64,000 bases of DNA from Bacteroidales bacterium (GTDB lineage Bacteria > Bacteroidota > Bacteroidia > Bacteroidales > UBA932). Below, piece by piece: positions 28,547 through 36,658 of the stretch. Where the stretch lies: contig JAFRNC010000009.1 in NCBI GenBank assembly GCA_017430365.1, forward strand, positions 62,001 through 126,000, read 5' to 3'. Under the pieces are notes generated by a model. That model was not told the origin of the DNA, did not search any database, and saw nothing but the letters and a program-made list of their open reading frames with translations. Every line of letters begins with the position of its first letter. Position 1 is the first letter of the stretch. The position numbers were made by a program, and so were the translations under genes.

Positions 28547-29536
28547 CAGCAGGTGCCTCAGCCTCTTCTTGATGTCTTCGAAGTTGGGGAAAGAGAGATG
28601 GCGACGGGTCTTTTCCGGGTGCATCTCGTCGAACTTGATGAGGATTCCGGCCTCGATGACGTCTCCGAATTCGTCGTTGATTCCGGCGCCGAACGACTTC
28701 ATGGTAGGAGAGAGGTTCATGTAGGTGTTGACCAGGGGAGGGATGTTGACTCCCATCTGCTGAATCTCGCGTTTCAGGATCTTGTAATCGTTGCGGAAAT
28801 CGTCTTCGGTAAAGAGATCCTTGAATTTCTTCGAGAATTTCATGCGTATCGGCTTTTTCGGGATCACCATGCGGTCGATGCGTCCGCGCAACCCGTTTTC
28901 CTTTATGCCGAAATGTTTGTTGAGAAAATAGAGCAGCATCTGCAGGCCCTCTTCGGGGAACGAGGGATATATGGTCATTTTCCCGAAGAAATACTCCATG
29001 CGCCCCTTGTAGAGCATTATCAGCCCGCCCAGCCCGTCGAACAGATTGTCGAGGGAGTAGAGGCTTTTCATGCCGTTTTCAGAACTCTGGTACTCGGGCC
29101 GGATAAATGAGCGGCTGAGTTCTATGGTCTTGAGGAATGCGTTGCGTAGGTAGCGTCGCGTGAAACGGAACAGGTGTGCTGACGGCATCAGCGGCTGGCC
29201 GAAACGGTCGTACATCACGTCGTCGCAGAGCACATAGCGGTAACCTCCGATTATGCATTCGGCTTCTGGATCCCAAAGGACCAGCTGCTTGTATTTGAAC
29301 GCGGCGTCGAGGTCGAAGGCGTCGAGGTCCATGGATTTCCCCGTCCCGCCTCCGCCGTTGCGGAATGCGATCTCGCGAAGCCTTCCGATCTCGCGCAGAA
29401 CGTTCGGCGCGCACTGGTTGTCTACGATGTACAGTTTGTTCCCCGCGTGATTGGTGTCGCGCAGGAATCGCTTTTCAGTCAGTTCCGCTTTCAGGAGTTC
29501 TTTCGGAACCGGAGCTATGATTTCTTCCATTTTCAT
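28535..29536 (-). CDS. glsB: glycine-lipid N-acyltransferase GlsB-like (GNAT)
   Basis: A 333-residue cytoplasmic protein of the OlsB/GlsB acyltransferase group, once annotated as hemolysin-related. Residues ~45-200 form a GNAT-like fold (LREIGRLREIAFRNGGGGTG, QLVLWDPEAECIIGGYRY, IELSRSFIRPEYQ, GLGGLIMLYKG). In Bacteroides, GlsB N-acylates glycine as first step of glycine and serine-glycine lipid synthesis; the close partner GlsA is encoded next door, which supports the call. The ATG at 29536 is chosen, 2 nt after the glsA stop. Substrate (glycine versus ornithine) is inferred from lineage. Confidence 0.8.
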   Translation of the reverse strand: MKMEEIIAPVPKELLKAELTEKRFLRDTNHAGNKLYIVDNQCAPNVLREIGRLREIAFRNGGGGTGKSMDLDAFDLDAAFKYKQLVLWDPEAECIIGGYRYVLCDDVMYDRFGQPLMPSAHLFRFTRRYLRNAFLKTIELSRSFIRPEYQSSENGMKSLYSLDNLFDGLGGLIMLYKGRMEYFFGKMTIYPSFPEEGLQMLLYFLNKHFGIKENGLRGRIDRMVIPKKPIRMKFSKKFKDLFTEDDFRNDYKILKREIQQMGVNIPPLVNTYMNLSPTMKSFGAGINDEFGDVIEAGILIKFDEMHPEKTRRHLSFPNFEDIKKRLRHLLKRN

Positions 29537-29538
29537 GG

Positions 29539-30357
29539 TCAATCCTCCTTCTTGAGTTCGTATACTTTCTCCCGGACCAGCTCCGCCCATTCGGTGTCGC
29601 GCTTTTCGGCGGTGAAGGTCTGCCAGGGGATGGGTTTGCCGAAGACCATCCTGTAGGATTTGTGCTGGCATTTGTAGAGCTCGTCAGGAAGTGTCAGCAT
29701 GGCGATGTTGAGCTTCAGCTTCAGGAAGTTGCGGAGTGAGTCGAGCCTGTAGAACCGTTTTGAGTTCTGTCCGCTGAACCAGACGGGAACGATGTCCCTG
29801 TGGGACATGCGGCTCTTGGTGATGAAGGTCTTCTTCCAGGGGAGATCCTGCACGATGCCGTCGATCTTGCGCGAGCAGAGCCCGGCGGGAAAGATGATGA
29901 CCTGGCGGTCTGAGTTAAAGGCGTCGTTTATCAGTTTTACGAGATCGGTGCTCTGGCCGCCCATCTTGTTGACGGGGATGGTGTATTCCGCAATAGGTTT
30001 GACTGCCATCAGGAAATCGTTGGCCGGAATCACTATGTTGCCGTCGTACTTGCGGCCCACCTGGGCGATGACGCTCAACGCGTCGATGCCGCCCAGCGGA
30101 TGGTTGCCGGCGAAAGTGAACCTGCCTGAATCAGGAATGTTCTCAAGACCTTCTACAGTGACGTGGACATCATAGTAGTCGGCGGCTTTTTCGGCGAATT
30201 CCACGCCCAGATATCCTTTGCTGAGATATCCGTTGAGGTGGTCCTGGTGTATGAATCTCTTGAGCCAGTTGATGATGAAGCGGGGAATCTTCTTTTCCCC
30301 GAACCGGCTTCTGACTATCTGGTCAAGGTCCAGGAGGACTGTTTCGTTTTTCGGCAT
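29539..30357 (-). CDS. glsA: glycine-lipid O-acyltransferase GlsA-like
   Basis: A 272-residue PlsC-type acyltransferase. The catalytic block is AGNHPLGGID (NHxxxxD), and IIFPAGLCSRK fits the substrate-phosphate block. Other landmarks are YTIPVNKMGGQSTDLVKLIN and IVPVWFSGQNSKRFYRL. It would add the second fatty acid to the N-acyl amino acid made by GlsB. It is the first gene of the pair, which is transcribed together (2-nt gap). Confidence 0.8.
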   Translation of the reverse strand: MPKNETVLLDLDQIVRSRFGEKKIPRFIINWLKRFIHQDHLNGYLSKGYLGVEFAEKAADYYDVHVTVEGLENIPDSGRFTFAGNHPLGGIDALSVIAQVGRKYDGNIVIPANDFLMAVKPIAEYTIPVNKMGGQSTDLVKLINDAFNSDRQVIIFPAGLCSRKIDGIVQDLPWKKTFITKSRMSHRDIVPVWFSGQNSKRFYRLDSLRNFLKLKLNIAMLTLPDELYKCQHKSYRMVFGKPIPWQTFTAEKRDTEWAELVREKVYELKKED

Positions 30358-30378
30358 GGTCCTGTCGTTTACGGAGTG

Positions 30379-30795
30379 TCACTTCCTGAAGAAATAAAAC
30401 CAGGCGATCCACTCCCTGCGGATTCCCGAATCGGCATGTCCTATGGTCTTGTAGGAACCGTCCTGTACGGTGCCGTCGCTTTTGATGTGCCCGACAGTCC
30501 TGTAGGAGTCGTCCTGTACGGTGCCGTCGCTCTTGACGTGGCCGACTGTCCTGTAGGAGCCGTCCTGTATGGTACCGTCGCTCTTGATGTGGCCCACGGT
30601 CTTGTAGGAACCGTCCTGTACGGTGCCGTCGCTCTTTATATGTCCTATGGTCCTGTAGGAGCCGTCCTGGACCGTACCGTCACTTTTGATATAGCCCACG
30701 GTGCTGTAACTGCCGTTCTGCAGACGCTGGGCTGAAACGCCGGGTCCGGAGAAGAGCAGGGCCGCGGCAAGTATGAGAAACAGAAGACGTTTCAT
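30379..30795 (-). CDS. secreted protein of 17-residue tandem repeats
   Basis: A 138-residue protein with a signal peptide (LLFLILAAALLFSGPGVSAQ). Five full repeats of the form GHIKSDGTVQDGSYRTV run from residue 34 to 118, flanked by partial copies. The periodic Gly, Ile, DGTV and Tyr suggest a beta-solenoid or sheet surface. The C-terminus (EWIAWFYFFRK) is unusually aromatic and could anchor or sort the protein. Similar DGTV repeats occur in other Bacteroidetes hypothetical proteins. It is divergent from the TIR operon; 107 nt separate the two starts. Confidence 0.7.
   Translation of the reverse strand: MKRLLFLILAAALLFSGPGVSAQRLQNGSYSTVGYIKSDGTVQDGSYRTIGHIKSDGTVQDGSYKTVGHIKSDGTIQDGSYRTVGHVKSDGTVQDDSYRTVGHIKSDGTVQDGSYKTIGHADSGIRREWIAWFYFFRK
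30442..30696 (-). repeat. five 51-nt tandem repeats within the secreted repeat gene
   Basis: Five contiguous 51-nt units encode the 17-residue repeats. They differ from each other by a few synonymous and conservative changes, so unit number may vary between strains. Confidence 0.85.
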
Positions 30796-30864
30796 ATGGC
30801 TTATGGTTTGGTTATGTCCACTACAAATTTCGTGAATACTCTGTTAATTGCCAACATTTATTAG

Positions 30865-30872
30865 TAAATTTG
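30865..30872 (+). promoter_or_regulatory. -7 box (TAAATTTG) of the TIR-RyR-CHAT operon
   Basis: A TAnnTTTG match 30 nt before the ATG at 30903. No other box or terminator is seen between the ten following genes, so this is the likely promoter of the whole operon. Confidence 0.6.
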
Positions 30873-30902
30873 CAAGATAGGAAAGATAAGATACCCCAAG
30901 GG

Positions 30903-31850
30903 ATGAAATATGACGTGTTTATCAGCTACTCGCGAAGGGATTCCGAGTGGGCTGAAAAGATTTGCGGAGCCTTGACCAGGGCGGGGCTTACATTTTTCAT
31001 AGACAAGCAGGAGATAAAGGGCGGGTCGGAATTCACCGACGATATCGCCAGGGCGATCGACGGGTCGACCGTGTTCGTGCTGGTGGCCGGCAAGAGCGCC
31101 TATGCTTCCAAATTCGTGAATGCCGAATTCCTCTACGCGTTCAACCACAAGCGCAGCGGTACCATCATTCCGTATCTGGTCGATTCCTCCCCCATGCCCC
31201 AGAACCTGGAATTGTTGATGGGACCCATGAATCAGCTCAACAGCCGGGACCATTCCATCGAGCCCGTGCTGGTCGATGCAGTGAAATATGCCATAGTACA
31301 CCCCGAGGCCGGTACAGTCAGTGGAAGGAAGGTCATGAAGAAGTGGCAGAAGTGGGGCATAGGCTCAGCCGTTGCCCTGATCCTTGCCGCCCTTGTCGTA
31401 TTCGCCCTCAACCAGGTTTCTTCAAAGTCCTCGGCAATGCACGATCTTTCCAGGTTTGAGGCATATCTGCACCAGTCCGATTCCCTCGTCATTGCGGCCG
31501 ACAGGATGAAGGACGCCGCCAATACCCTTGAGACCACCGGCGAACAGATCGCAAGCCTCAAGCAGGCTCTCCTCTGCCTCGACAGCTCCGAGGCGGTCAG
31601 GAAGGATTATACGGGAAGCGAGTTCGTCGCCCTGTTCAACCAGGATGCTTCGTCCCGCAGGGAAGCTGTCCAGTCGCGCTTGGATTCGATGTTCCGGGCA
31701 TGGTCCTATTTCGCGAAGGAATCATACGATCTCTATCGGATGACGAAACGTGAGTCCGAGGCAAAGAATGCCCTGCAGTGCATCGACCTGGCACTGTCCA
31801 TACATCCCGACTCTGAAATGGAAACAATAAAAAACAAACTGTCGATATGA
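30903..31850 (+). CDS. TIR-domain membrane protein
   Basis: A 315-residue protein. Residues 2-135 are a TIR domain: YDVFISYSRRD at the start, FFIDKQEIKGG, and FVNAEFLYAF in the region that carries the catalytic Glu of TIR NADases (Glu75 is the candidate). One transmembrane helix follows at 151-170, then a ~145-residue helical domain that would face the periplasm. TIR domains cleave NAD or act as signalling adaptors; the Glu makes NAD cleavage possible but not proven. The ATG at 30903 is preferred over an in-frame TTG at 30870 that lies inside the promoter box. It is the first gene of the operon and overlaps the next by ATGA. Confidence 0.85.
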   Translation: MKYDVFISYSRRDSEWAEKICGALTRAGLTFFIDKQEIKGGSEFTDDIARAIDGSTVFVLVAGKSAYASKFVNAEFLYAFNHKRSGTIIPYLVDSSPMPQNLELLMGPMNQLNSRDHSIEPVLVDAVKYAIVHPEAGTVSGRKVMKKWQKWGIGSAVALILAALVVFALNQVSSKSSAMHDLSRFEAYLHQSDSLVIAADRMKDAANTLETTGEQIASLKQALLCLDSSEAVRKDYTGSEFVALFNQDASSRREAVQSRLDSMFRAWSYFAKESYDLYRMTKRESEAKNALQCIDLALSIHPDSEMETIKNKLSI

Positions 31851-34177
31851 AAAAACTCATTCTCTTCCTCATGGCGTTGCTGCTCGTGGCGGCGCCAGCC
31901 TTTGCGCAGAAATCGTTCGACATGCGCTATAACGAGGCGGTCGAGTATTACACACAGAAGCAATATGACCAGGCCATAAAGCTGCTGGAAGCCGCCAAGA
32001 AGAGCCCCGGCGTCACCAAGGACCAGATAGCGAAAGCCGACAGGCTTCTCGGCCAGTGCCGTTCCGCAAAGCAGAAACTGGGCGACCTCAATCTTTCGAA
32101 GGAGAACCTCATCGTATCGTGGATGGGACAGCGCGACAGCATCTATGTCACGGCCGGAAAAGAATGGTCCGTGACCTCGGCCCCCGAATGGTGCCGCACG
32201 CAGATCGAGTCCGACGTCCTCTTCATCGAGTCGTCTCCCAACATGAACGATGAACCACGTAAAGGTATCATCGAGGTTTCCATGGGGAAGCAGCGCAGCG
32301 CTTATGTGATGGTGACCCAGGAAGAGCGTCACGACGCCGTCAGGCTTGTCCAGATCAGGAGCATCCCTGAAAGGGCCCTCGTCTATATAGACCAGAATTC
32401 CGGAGTGCTCTCCGACCGTTTCTCGCTGCGCGAGGGAAAGCATACCGTGCGGCTCGAGAAGAGCGGCTATGAGAGGAAGGATACCGTCCTGGTGATCAGC
32501 CACAATACTCCCGACGAACAACTGGTGTTCAACATCGCCCTGGAACCGACCTTCGCGATGATATCCGTCAATATAGACCCCGAGGAGGGGTATACCTTCG
32601 ACGGTGTTCCTACCCTTGACGTAGGTGGGAATCAGGTCAACCTGCGTCCCAGCACGGTGAACAATTTCAATCTTGACAAGGAAATACGCCACTACGAAGT
32701 ATACGAGGGCAATGTCATCCCGCTTTATCCCGGCAATTACATCGTCCGTGCCGAGGCCCCCGGTTTCAAACCCGAAACCCAAAGCATCAGCATCGTACGC
32801 GGCCAGACCCAGACGATTAACTTCACGCTGAGGGCCATCTCGGGCAAGCTCGCCGTCCAGGACGCGGAGAATGCCAAGGGCGCTTCAGTCATGATCGACG
32901 GACGGATGGTGGGTGAAATCCCCTTCTACGGGATGGACCTCAAGACCGGCGAGCACGCGATGCGCGTTGAGAAGGAAGGTTTCCGTTCCGAAAAGATGGA
33001 GTATCACTTCATGATCGAGGAAGGGAAGGAGACGCTGATCAATGTCTCCATGAAACCTTTCGCCACATATCGTGTCACCACCGATCCCGCCTACTGCCGC
33101 GTCATCGTTGACGGGGAATATGCGGGAACGACGCCGATGAAGCTCGAACTGGTGGAGGGCGTCCACGCCGTCAGGGTTGAGAAAGACGGATGGTATCCCG
33201 TGGAGCGCGAGATCGAGACGAATTCGAATTCTCTCGAGAACGACCTGAACGTGACCCTTGCAAAGACCTTCCCCCTTCTTATCGCCAGTGATGTCGACAG
33301 CCTCCGCATCCAGGTGAGCAAGGGCATGGGAGATAAAAAGGTAATCTATGCCGAAGACGTCAAGACCCCCGGCACCGTGGCCCTGCCGCTGAGCAAATCC
33401 CCTTATCATCTGAAACTGACCCATGGCAATTACGATACGGCATATGACGGATGGTTCTGGTTTACAAAGGGTAACAGAGAGAGGCTCAAAGTGCTCTCAT
33501 ATTCGACGATGGGCTTCCAGCTGGTCGGCGGGAATCTCTATTTAGTCAAGCCAGCACCCTATTTCGGCGATACCAAACTCCACAAGGGATATCAGAGGAT
33601 GTTCGATGCCTCTTTAGGAAAACTGAAGCTTTTCACAGGAATGACGACTTCGGTGCTCAAGGGTACCGCTTTCTGGGAGACGAATGCCAATGAGTCGATC
33701 GTATATCCCCAGACGAGCACCATGGGAGGAGACCTGGTTCCGGGAGGAGATTATTACAAGAACATCAAGTTCATTCCGGCCCTGTCCTGCCTCTTCCTCA
33801 ACGAGGAGTTCCGTATCGGCGGCGGCCTGCACAACAATGCCGATTTCGCCTTCCTCGCCGCTTACACATGGTATCCTCCGTTGTACAAGATCGTTCCGTT
33901 CACCCACATGTCCGGTCACGATATTTTCCTCGGAGGGGAAATATCTTCGCGCATTCCGGTTTTCAATATGAATATCAAAGCCGGTATCCAGACTTTCTAT
34001 GGCCAGGCCAATATATGCTATCCTGACGGTGTAATCAAGTCGTCCGGCAATCCTGACAAACGTTATCATTACGAACCCTATAAGGTTCCGTTCAACAATA
34101 CGGAATTCGTCGTGACCCTCGGATTCACGCTCGGCGGCAAGGATTCCAAGGGTAACAACATCCTCAGGGTATTCTAG
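31847..34177 (+). CDS. exported TPR-BACON-PEGA protein
   Basis: A 776-residue protein with a signal peptide (LILFLMALLLVAAPAFAQ). A TPR-like pair (NEAVEYYTQKQYDQAIKLLE) covers residues ~25-75. A BACON-like beta-sandwich follows (~80-155: KEWSVTSAPEWC, GIIEVSMGKQR). Several PEGA repeats follow between ~160 and 480, for example FSLREGKHTVRLEKSGYERK, GEHAMRVEKEGFRS and LELVEGVHAVRVEKDGW. The C-terminal ~280 residues are beta-rich and resemble an outer-membrane-protein-like domain (EFVVTLGFTLGG). PEGA and BACON domains bind surface polymers in other proteins. It is probably the periplasmic or surface sensor of the operon; this is inference. Confidence 0.8.
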   Translation: MKKLILFLMALLLVAAPAFAQKSFDMRYNEAVEYYTQKQYDQAIKLLEAAKKSPGVTKDQIAKADRLLGQCRSAKQKLGDLNLSKENLIVSWMGQRDSIYVTAGKEWSVTSAPEWCRTQIESDVLFIESSPNMNDEPRKGIIEVSMGKQRSAYVMVTQEERHDAVRLVQIRSIPERALVYIDQNSGVLSDRFSLREGKHTVRLEKSGYERKDTVLVISHNTPDEQLVFNIALEPTFAMISVNIDPEEGYTFDGVPTLDVGGNQVNLRPSTVNNFNLDKEIRHYEVYEGNVIPLYPGNYIVRAEAPGFKPETQSISIVRGQTQTINFTLRAISGKLAVQDAENAKGASVMIDGRMVGEIPFYGMDLKTGEHAMRVEKEGFRSEKMEYHFMIEEGKETLINVSMKPFATYRVTTDPAYCRVIVDGEYAGTTPMKLELVEGVHAVRVEKDGWYPVEREIETNSNSLENDLNVTLAKTFPLLIASDVDSLRIQVSKGMGDKKVIYAEDVKTPGTVALPLSKSPYHLKLTHGNYDTAYDGWFWFTKGNRERLKVLSYSTMGFQLVGGNLYLVKPAPYFGDTKLHKGYQRMFDASLGKLKLFTGMTTSVLKGTAFWETNANESIVYPQTSTMGGDLVPGGDYYKNIKFIPALSCLFLNEEFRIGGGLHNNADFAFLAAYTWYPPLYKIVPFTHMSGHDIFLGGEISSRIPVFNMNIKAGIQTFYGQANICYPDGVIKSSGNPDKRYHYEPYKVPFNNTEFVVTLGFTLGGKDSKGNNILRVF

Positions 34178-34190
34178 GGGCACTCTCCGG

Positions 34191-36221
34191 ATGGACGGAC
34201 TGCTGATGAATCCAGGGCTGCTCGCACTCCTCGTGGCGTGCGGAGTGGCCCTTTACATGTTTCTGACTCTGCGCCTCATCAGGCGTAATGCCCGGCTTCT
34301 CTGGATTCCCGCACTGGCGGTGGCGGTTTGCGCCACATTACTATATTGGACCGCGTACGGCCAGTCCGGAGCCGGAAACTGGTTTTCAAGGCTGGCGTTA
34401 TCTGTTGTAGCTGCCCTTGACCTTTTCCTGTTCAAGGCGGTCTCGACCCTGGGAGGCCTGCTCGATTTCTTCTATGTGAAAGACTCGATGCCTGAGGCGC
34501 AGCAGATGGCCAGCCAGAGCCATCTGATCCTCCTGCAGGGACTTTTCCTCTGCGCGATGTGGACCACCTCAATATTGACCGTGTTCTTCTTCGCAAGGAG
34601 GCTTGCCAGCAGGCTTTGGCTCTTTTTCCACCGTCCTTCCCAGGCTCCGGTCCATATTTTCTTCGGCGATTATCCCCAGGCCGTATCTCTGGCTTCCGAC
34701 CTTGCGCGCAAGAAGGAACGCCGTATTATGTTCGTCATCTTCCCCGTGGAAGACGTCCTTCCTGCCAAAGTCTCGGTCGCCCAGATGTTCCGGGGAGTAA
34801 GTACCGGAGCCGACCGGATGCGGAAGATACGGGATGTGATTCCCGGGGCAGTTGTCCTTTCTGCGAGAAGTCCGCTTGAGCAATGTCAGGGCCAGGACCT
34901 ATTCCGCGAGATGGGCCTTTCCCGCCTTGCATCGTGGCTGGACCTCACTTCATCCTCCCTGTATCTTCTTTCCGACGACCCGGGAGCCAATATGTCCGCT
35001 CTGCAGAAACTGCCTCCCTGCAAGGCGAGGATCTATTGCCGGGCGGGACGCGAAGGTTTGAGCGAGAGTCTCGAACTTGTCTCCGACCATCAGGTGGTCC
35101 TGATCGACAGGTCTTTCCTCACTGTAAAGCAGATGAAAATGGACCCGGCGTTCCATCCCGTCCATTTCGTGGAGCGTGCTTTGGACGCTTCCGGAGAGCC
35201 TGAGGGCTGGGTAAAGTCCCCATTCCGGTCCATGGTGCTTGGATTCGGCGAGACGGGGCGCGGTGCGCTCTCATTCCTGTATGAGTTCGGCTCCTTTGTC
35301 GGCAAGGACCGCAATCCGGTTCCTTTCCATTGCGAAATCATCGACCGCAACGCCGGTTCCCTCGCAGGGACTTTCCGCATGGAGCACCCCGGCATTCCCG
35401 ACGGCAGGATCGGGTTTACGACGATGGAAATCGGAAGCGAAGCTTTCTGGAACCATTTTGTCGAGGAACTTCCGAAACTGAACTACATCACTCTGTCGCT
35501 CGGCGACGACCAGGCCAACGTGCGGGTGGCGCTTGATATGATCAGCCAGATTTGCCGTGAGGGCAGCGGTAAACCGGCTCTGGTAATCAAACTTGAGGAT
35601 CCCGCCAGGTACAGCAAGGTGATAGACTTCTATACCCGCAGCCTCGGAGTCTGCGGTATCCTTATCCTCGGCGGTCTCAAGACATGGACCGAGGAAACAA
35701 TAATCGACGAGGCATATGGCCAGTATGCGAAAGCTTTCTATGAAGCCTATTGCCGGGCGGCGGATGGGGGAGCGTCATGGGAACGCCGCGCCGATTCCAT
35801 CATGAATTCCGACGCATCCCCTCTCTGGAAGAAACTGGAATACCGCCGCAAGACAGGGCAGGATTATTCCGACTATCTGCACAGGCTTGAAAAAGCGGAA
35901 CTCTGCCCCCGGAGTTTCATCGAGGATTCAGGAGCGGCTGATTCCATCCCTTCGACGTTTGAGGGGAGCCATTGCGACAATGCCCGATATGCCTCCGTAT
36001 TGGAATATCTGGCGATAGGTGAACACCTTCGCTGGATGGCTTCGCACGAGATGGAGGGTTACCGTTACGCTCCGTCCAAGCGGGAAGACTTGAAAATCCA
36101 TCCTGCCATGCTTGAGTATGGCCGGCTGTCCGATTCCACACGCCATTTCGACTGGATCGTAGTCAAGACGACCCTGCAGTTGCTGCACGGGGAGAGGCTC
36201 AAGGCAAAAACCGGATCATGA
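34191..36221 (+). CDS. membrane Rossmann-RyR protein
   Basis: A 676-residue protein. The N-terminal ~135 residues hold three to four membrane helices (LLALLVACGVALYMFLTL; LLWIPALAVAVCATLLYW; LLQGLFLCAMWTTSILTVFF). Two Rossmann-like domains follow; the second starts with MVLGFGETGRGALSFLYEF like an RCK_N/TrkA-N domain with an acidic strand end (CEIIDRNAG). Residues ~607-665 match the RyR domain (IGEHLRWMASHEMEGYRYA, then HPAMLEYGRLS and DWIVVK). The plan suggests a nucleotide-gated membrane sensor or channel. The soluble gene two positions downstream has the same Rossmann-RyR arrangement. Confidence 0.75.
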   Translation: MDGLLMNPGLLALLVACGVALYMFLTLRLIRRNARLLWIPALAVAVCATLLYWTAYGQSGAGNWFSRLALSVVAALDLFLFKAVSTLGGLLDFFYVKDSMPEAQQMASQSHLILLQGLFLCAMWTTSILTVFFFARRLASRLWLFFHRPSQAPVHIFFGDYPQAVSLASDLARKKERRIMFVIFPVEDVLPAKVSVAQMFRGVSTGADRMRKIRDVIPGAVVLSARSPLEQCQGQDLFREMGLSRLASWLDLTSSSLYLLSDDPGANMSALQKLPPCKARIYCRAGREGLSESLELVSDHQVVLIDRSFLTVKQMKMDPAFHPVHFVERALDASGEPEGWVKSPFRSMVLGFGETGRGALSFLYEFGSFVGKDRNPVPFHCEIIDRNAGSLAGTFRMEHPGIPDGRIGFTTMEIGSEAFWNHFVEELPKLNYITLSLGDDQANVRVALDMISQICREGSGKPALVIKLEDPARYSKVIDFYTRSLGVCGILILGGLKTWTEETIIDEAYGQYAKAFYEAYCRAADGGASWERRADSIMNSDASPLWKKLEYRRKTGQDYSDYLHRLEKAELCPRSFIEDSGAADSIPSTFEGSHCDNARYASVLEYLAIGEHLRWMASHEMEGYRYAPSKREDLKIHPAMLEYGRLSDSTRHFDWIVVKTTLQLLHGERLKAKTGS

Positions 36222-36658
36222 TCATTTCCCTGACATATGACGAAATCAGCCGGCTGATCCGCGAGCGGAGCGGCCGGGAGATAGGCATCGGCTACAAGGA
36301 TGCCGATACGCTTACGTTATCGTTCGAGGCGTCTATACCCATACCGATAATCTCGAATCCGCTGACCCGCAGGATGACTGCCGACATCCGCGTGGAAGAG
36401 TTCGCACCGCCCCGCGCCGTGCTTCAGGTCGATGCGGGGAAAGCCGGCAACATGGCCCTGGATTTCGCTTCGCGTATGATTATGGAGCGTCTTCCGGCCG
36501 GGCTCGTGGAGAGCATCTCCGGAGGCCGTATCGAGATGGATCTCAATGCAGTCCCCCGCCTGGAGTCCCTTTTCAAAAGGATTGAGGTCAAAAGCCTTAC
36601 TTTTTACGGCAGTTCGCTCAGCCTCGAGGCGGAGATAAAATCAGGTTTCCAGCAGTGA
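36218..36658 (+). CDS. small protein of unknown function in the TIR-RyR-CHAT operon
   Basis: A 146-residue protein without signal peptide or membrane helix. It alternates predicted strands and helices (IGIGYKDADTLTLSFEA, RMTADIRVEEFAPPRAVLQ, MALDFASRMIMERLPAGLVE) and repeats a LESLFKRIEVKSLTF-type strand at the end. The pattern resembles small two-layer lipid- or ligand-binding domains, but I recognise no family. It overlaps both neighbours by 4 nt (ATGA before, GTGA after), so its product is made in step with the two RyR proteins. Confidence 0.65.
   Translation: MIISLTYDEISRLIRERSGREIGIGYKDADTLTLSFEASIPIPIISNPLTRRMTADIRVEEFAPPRAVLQVDAGKAGNMALDFASRMIMERLPAGLVESISGGRIEMDLNAVPRLESLFKRIEVKSLTFYGSSLSLEAEIKSGFQQ

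Noticed and set aside
30442..30696. Regular short repeats that could be a CRISPR array
   Set aside because: The 51-nt units are contiguous, without spacers, and encode a clean 17-residue protein repeat behind a signal peptide.
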